In this document: piece after piece, positions 6,714 to 10,150 of the stretch | Numbering within the stretch: the stretch's first letter is position 1 | Layout: each line of letters starts with the position of its first letter | From: an uncultured Selenomonas sp. | GTDB lineage: Bacteria > Bacillota > Negativicutes > Selenomonadales > Selenomonadaceae | DNA length: 10,150 bases | Reading direction: 5' to 3' | NCBI GenBank assembly: GCA_937981305.1 | Contig: CALJPB010000161.1 | Location: forward strand, 1 to 10,150 | Notes under the pieces: generated by a model | Databases searched by the model: none | What the model was told of the DNA's origin: nothing | The model's input: only the letters and a program-made list of their open reading frames with translations | Translations under genes and position numbers: made by a program

Positions 6714-7916
6714 ATGATGATTCGAAACAAGCTGCGTGCGATTCTGCTCGTACTCTTTGCCCTTATTGTCGGACTTGTTGCACTGAATTTTTATACATTT
6801 GAGAAATTGGAAGGCGATTCGCCTGCCGTCAATGCGTCCGGTTCTCTGCGGATGCGTGCGTATCAGCTCGCGTGGCTCTCGGCACGGCTTGTCTCCGCGG
6901 ATGCGGAGCAGGCAGCGGATCTCCGGCGGACGATGCTCGCGCAGATTGAACGATACGATCGCATTCTCGCGGGGCTGCGCCGAGGGGATGCAGAACTGAA
7001 TCTTGGACCGGCCTCGGATGCGGCGATCAAGGAACAGCTTCGCACGCTGCAGCCCCTCTGGGAGGAGTATCGTACAGATGTATTCGCCGTCGCGGGTGCT
7101 GTGGGGCCGGAGGAGAAATACGAGACGAACGCCGTGGTCGCCGCCGAGGTTGTCAGCTATGTGACCGAGGTGGACAAGCTCGTCATGGCATACGACGAGG
7201 CAAGTCAGGCAAAGATCGCCGCCTCGAAAAAGATCGAAATCGCCGTGATTATACTCTCCGTTCTGATTGTAGGGGTAGCGACCTATCTCATCATCACGCA
7301 AATCCTCATACCGCTTGCCATGCTTACGGCATCGTTCCGCGAGGTCGCGGGCAAGGAGGCGGATCTCACGCAGCAGCTTCGTGCCGCCCGCGATGATGAG
7401 ATCGGGCGCATTGTGCACTCGTTCAACAGCTTTGTCAGTGATTTGCGTCGGATCATGCAGCGTGCAAAGGAGTGCTCCGCTGAGGTCTCGGGACTGTCGG
7501 ATGCGGTCTGGCAGGCGAGCGTCGAGAACAGCAAGGCGGTCGAGTGCAATGCCGTTGCCATTACGAATGTGGCGGCACACACGAGCGAGCAGGATGAGAA
7601 TATCCAAATGATCGCGGTGAGCGTGAATGGTATTTCGAAACATCTGGCCGAGATACAGGAGCGCATGAAGGAAGATGCGGGCAACCGCAGCACCCTCTTT
7701 GCCTCGCTCGAAGCCGCGCGCGCCTGTGCACAGGCGGCTGCTGCAGCAGCGGAGAGCGTCGCAAGGACATCGCGGGAGATTGCGGGACTGACCGAGGACT
7801 CCGCCGCCGCCATCGAGGAGGAGACCGCCTCTCTCGAGGCGTTCGCCGCGACCGCTGAGCACCTCAAAGGACTTGCGGGGGAGCTTGACACGCTCGTCGG
7901 CAGGTTTAAGGTGTAA
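6714..7916 (+). CDS. Tipless chemoreceptor: NarX-like sensor, HAMP and shortened cytoplasmic hairpin
   Basis: This 400-residue paralogue of the preceding receptor aligns with it gap-free over residues 1 to about 315, with about 54% identity over the first 250 by hand count. It keeps TM1 (8-29), the P-box [18 protein letters not shown] (35-52), TM2 (about 176-197) and HAMP. From about residue 331 to the end it matches again at a constant offset of 154 (methylation-like SAAAIEEETAS, C-terminal LVGRFKV). The missing 154 residues include the entire tip that binds CheA and CheW, so it cannot signal in the standard way. The predicted new turn lies near KEDAGNRS (319-326). C254, C278 and C338 occur only in the cytoplasmic stub; the full-length sibling has none. 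The start at 6714 (MMIR) mirrors the sibling's MSIR. It may heterodimerise with the sibling and damp it, or be a decaying copy; the intact frame, promoter and binding site favour the former. Confidence 0.9.
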   Translation: MMIRNKLRAILLVLFALIVGLVALNFYTFEKLEGDSPAVNASGSLRMRAYQLAWLSARLVSADAEQAADLRRTMLAQIERYDRILAGLRRGDAELNLGPASDAAIKEQLRTLQPLWEEYRTDVFAVAGAVGPEEKYETNAVVAAEVVSYVTEVDKLVMAYDEASQAKIAASKKIEIAVIILSVLIVGVATYLIITQILIPLAMLTASFREVAGKEADLTQQLRAARDDEIGRIVHSFNSFVSDLRRIMQRAKECSAEVSGLSDAVWQASVENSKAVECNAVAITNVAAHTSEQDENIQMIAVSVNGISKHLAEIQERMKEDAGNRSTLFASLEAARACAQAAAAAAESVARTSREIAGLTEDSAAAIEEETASLEAFAATAEHLKGLAGELDTLVGRFKV

Positions 7917-7958
7917 TCAGCATATCTTGGCGCATTTCGTCAAAATACGAACAAATGG

Positions 7959-7995
7959 AAATCCCGTCTTGCCGTGATTGGCAGGACGGGATTTT
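7959..7995. terminator. Bidirectional terminator between convergent genes
   Basis: AAATCCCGTCTTGCC (7959-7973) pairs with GGCAGGACGGGATTT (7980-7994), 15 pairs including one G-U, with the loop GTGATT. A flanks on the left and T flanks on the right allow use from both strands: by the second receptor gene on plus and by fruA on minus. Confidence 0.88.
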
Positions 7996-8020
7996 GCTAT
8001 GCCGTTATGCTGTGTTTCTT

Positions 8021-9922
8021 TTACTCCTTGATCGGTTTCTTGAGCAGGGAGAGGATGATGGCACCGACGATGGCACCGATGAGGATGCTCACGAGGTACA
8101 TGAGCGGGTTGCCGATGGTCGGGACGACGAAGATGCCGCCATGCGGTGCGCGCAGGGTGCAGTCAAAGAGCATGGTGAGTGCGCCGGCGAGTGCAGAGCC
8201 GACAACCATCGATGGGATGACGCGCACGGGATCGGATGCCGCGAACGGGATTGCGCCCTCGGTGATGAAGGAGAGTCCCATGACATAGTTCGTGATGCCC
8301 GCCTTGCGCTGGCTCTCGGTGAAGCGGTTCTTAAAGAGTGTGGTCGCAAGGGCAATCGCCAGCGGCGGTACCATGCCGCCCGCCATGACCGCCGCCATGA
8401 CGTGATACTCACCCGAGGCGAGGAGTCCCGTGCCCGTGACGTACGCCGCCTTGTTGATCGGGCCGCCCATGTCGACCGCCATCATGCCGCCGACGATCAG
8501 CCCCATGAAGATGCGTGCCGAGGGATCCATGCCGCCGAGCGTCGCGATCATCCAGTTGTTGATGGCGGAGACGGGCGGGGCGATGATGTAGAGCGAGATG
8601 AGCCCCATGATGAGGATGCCGAAGAACGGGTAGAGCAGGATGGGCTTGATGCCGTCGAGGGAGGCGGGCAGTCCCGCGAATACCTTCTTGAGAAAGTTGA
8701 CGGCGTAGCCGCCGACGAAGCCCGCGAGGAGTGCGCCGAGAAAGCCCGTGCCCGTTGCGCCCGCGAGCGAACCGCCGACGAAGCCGACGGCAAGACCCGG
8801 GCGGTCGGCGATGGACATACCGATGAAGCCCGCGAGGACGGGGAGCATGAAGCCGAACGAGGCGCCGCCGACCTGCATGAAGAACCGGGCAAGCGGGGTG
8901 TTTGAGCCAAACTTGGACGGATCGATGCTGTAGTCGTCAAAGAGGAAGGCAAGGGCAATGAGAATACCGCCGCCGACGACGAAGGGCAGCATATGCGAGA
9001 CACCGTTCATGAGGTGTTTGTAGATCTGGCGGGCAAGGCTCTCGTCCGTGCCGCCGTCCGCGCTCTCCACCTCGTCCGCGCCGCTCGCGCGGTAGACGGG
9101 CGCACTGCCCGAGAGGGCGCGGTCGATGAGCTCGTCCGCCTTGTTGATGCCGTCCGCGACCTTTGTGATGACGACACGGCGGCCGTCAAAGCGGGACATG
9201 GCGACGTTCTTGTCCGCTGCGACGATGATGCCGTCGGCGGCGGCAATCTCCTCGGGGGTGAGTGCGTTCTTGATGCCCGCCGAGCCGTTCGTCTCGACCT
9301 TGACGGTGAGACCGCGCTTCTTCGCGTGCTGCTCGATACTCTCCGCCGCCATAAAGGTGTGTGCGATCCCTGTGGGACAGGCGGTGACGGCGAGGATCTG
9401 GATGTGGTCGGCAGTCGGTTTTGCCTCCTCGGATGCCGTGCCTGTGCTCGGGGCGACAAAGCGGTCATTTTCCTTGTCGTCGATGAGTTGGCGGAACTCC
9501 TCGACGGTCTTGGCGGTGATGAGCGCCTCCTTGAAGTCGGGATCCATAATCATGGTTGCGAGCTTCGAGAGGATGGCGAGGTGTTCGTCGTTCGCGCCGT
9601 TCGGTGCGGCGATCATGAAGAAGAGGCGGCTCGGGTTGCCGTCCATGGCGGCAAAGTCCATGCCGGAGGGGACGGTCATCGCGGCAAGTCCCGCAGATTT
9701 TACACCGTCGCTCTTGGCGTGCGGCGTTGCGATGCCGTCGCCGAGCCCCGTGGTGCCGCTCTCCTCGCGGGCGAGTACGTCCTTGACGTACTGTTCTTTG
9801 TCGCTGAGGTTGCCGCCCTTCTCCATGTAGTCGGCGAGGAGGCGGATTGCAGCCTCCTTCGAGGCGGGGGCGGAAACGCCGAGGGCGATGCTCTCAGGTT
9901 TCAGAAGATCGTTGATATGCAA
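8021..9922 (-). CDS. fruA: Fructose-specific PTS enzyme IIABC
   Basis: This complete 633-residue permease has domains in the order IIA-IIB-IIC. IIA (about 1-150) has TTGLGDGIATPHAKS with the phosphorylated His68. IIB (about 172-275) has AVTACPTGIAHTFMAAE with the phosphocysteine C182. IIC (about 297-630) starts HLMNGVSHMLPFVVGGGILIA, is strongly hydrophobic with many membrane segments, and has the ITEGAIPFAASDPVRVIP block typical of fructose IIC. It imports fructose and delivers fructose 1-phosphate, taking phosphate from HPr. The start is TTG at 9922, set by an ideal GGAGGGG seven bases upstream; no ATG fits. It lies 23 bases behind fruK, so the two are co-transcribed. The three-domain fusion resembles the Bacillus enzyme rather than the split E. 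coli arrangement. Mannose or 2-O-glycerate substrates are less likely given the fruK neighbour. Confidence 0.95.
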   Translation of the reverse strand: MHINDLLKPESIALGVSAPASKEAAIRLLADYMEKGGNLSDKEQYVKDVLAREESGTTGLGDGIATPHAKSDGVKSAGLAAMTVPSGMDFAAMDGNPSRLFFMIAAPNGANDEHLAILSKLATMIMDPDFKEALITAKTVEEFRQLIDDKENDRFVAPSTGTASEEAKPTADHIQILAVTACPTGIAHTFMAAESIEQHAKKRGLTVKVETNGSAGIKNALTPEEIAAADGIIVAADKNVAMSRFDGRRVVITKVADGINKADELIDRALSGSAPVYRASGADEVESADGGTDESLARQIYKHLMNGVSHMLPFVVGGGILIALAFLFDDYSIDPSKFGSNTPLARFFMQVGGASFGFMLPVLAGFIGMSIADRPGLAVGFVGGSLAGATGTGFLGALLAGFVGGYAVNFLKKVFAGLPASLDGIKPILLYPFFGILIMGLISLYIIAPPVSAINNWMIATLGGMDPSARIFMGLIVGGMMAVDMGGPINKAAYVTGTGLLASGEYHVMAAVMAGGMVPPLAIALATTLFKNRFTESQRKAGITNYVMGLSFITEGAIPFAASDPVRVIPSMVVGSALAGALTMLFDCTLRAPHGGIFVVPTIGNPLMYLVSILIGAIVGAIILSLLKKPIKE

Positions 9923-9929
9923 GGGAAAA

Positions 9930-9936
9930 CCCCTCC
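9930..9936 (-). promoter_or_regulatory. Ribosome binding site that fixes the TTG start of fruA
   Basis: On the minus strand GGAGGGG lies seven bases before TTG 9922-9920, within the 23-base gap after the fruK stop. It identifies TTG as the initiation codon, since there is no ATG or GTG at a suitable distance. Confidence 0.85.
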
Positions 9937-9945
9937 TTTTTCAAA

Positions 9946-10150
9946 TTAGACGATAGTTTTCAGCAGCGCAAGTGCCTCCTCCCGCGTGGCGAGGTTCGGC
10001 GAGAATGCGGAGGCGGAGCCGGTCGCAACACCCATGTAGAAGGCACGCTCATAGCTGCCGTCCGACTCCATGAAGCCCGCGAGGAAGCCCGCAACCATCG
10101 AGTCGCCCGCACCGACGGAGTTGACGAGCGTACCCTTCGGTGCGGCGGAG
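9946..10150 (-). CDS. fruK: 1-phosphofructokinase (PfkB family), C-terminal end
   Basis: The last 67 residues and stop (TAA at 9948-9946) are visible; the gene continues beyond the right edge. It contains the PfkB signature 2 as NSVGAGDSMVAGFLAGF, with the catalytic-base Asp of GAGD, followed by ERAFYMGVATGSASAFSPNLAT, typical of FruK/LacC-type sugar-phosphate kinases. In this setting it should phosphorylate fructose 1-phosphate to fructose 1,6-bisphosphate. The 23-base gap to fruA and the shared strand support a fruK-fruA operon; a fruR regulator upstream, common in such operons, would lie outside the window. On sequence alone a tagatose-6-phosphate kinase is possible, but the fruA partner argues for fruK. 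Confidence 0.9.
   Translation of the reverse strand, partial: SAAPKGTLVNSVGAGDSMVAGFLAGFMESDGSYERAFYMGVATGSASAFSPNLATREEALALLKTIV

Noticed and set aside
7600..7760. A frameshift in the second receptor that hides the missing tip.
   Set aside because: No tip-like motif ([18 protein letters not shown]) is visible in any frame near the junction, and the frame is continuous to the conserved C-terminus; the segment is absent from the DNA.
7955..8905. A 316-codon plus-strand frame opposite fruA, and a similar one at 8993-9949.
   Set aside because: Both are low-complexity mirror frames of fruA codons (Arg/Asp/Glu/His/Ala rich) without ribosome binding sites; one begins inside the terminator hairpin.

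Overview
The window looks like chromosomal DNA from a propionate-producing Negativicute, most likely Selenomonas or a close relative. The evidence is a GC-rich genome in which both strands carry long spurious frames, a methylmalonyl-CoA mutase operon of the succinate-to-propionate type, a fru-type PTS, and strong Shine-Dalgarno sites with some TTG starts. The genus is inferred from gene content and style, not from a marker gene.

Layout. Positions 1-3860 (+) hold the end of the methylmalonyl-CoA mutase small subunit (mutA), the complete large subunit (mutB, overlapping mutA by one base) and the G-protein chaperone meaB. Positions 3867-4024 hold a non-coding, hairpin-rich element bounded by a perfect 10-bp inverted repeat. 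It runs into the ribosome binding site of an MsrA-fold gene (4042-4599, +) whose catalytic Cys, Glu and Asp are all replaced. A strong terminator closes this block at about 4607-4650. Positions 4650-7916 (+) hold two paralogous chemoreceptor genes, each with its own extended -10 promoter and each followed by a terminator. Both have a NarX/NarQ-like P-box in the sensor domain, which suggests nitrate or nitrite sensing. The first receptor is full length. The second aligns without gaps to the first from the N-terminus to about residue 315 and again from about residue 331 to the C-terminus, but lacks exactly 154 residues between: the whole CheA/CheW-binding hairpin tip. Positions 8021-10150 (-) hold a fructose PTS enzyme IIABC (fruA) and, upstream of it in transcription order, the C-terminal end of 1-phosphofructokinase (fruK). 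They converge on the second receptor gene at a shared bidirectional terminator.

How it fits together. MutA/MutB interconvert succinyl-CoA and methylmalonyl-CoA on the way to propionate, and MeaB protects and reloads the B12 cofactor. FruA/FruK bring fructose into glycolysis. The receptor pair probably tunes motility, perhaps to an electron acceptor. The most unusual items are the tipless chemoreceptor next to its intact sibling, and the inactivated MsrA homologue behind a structured repeat.
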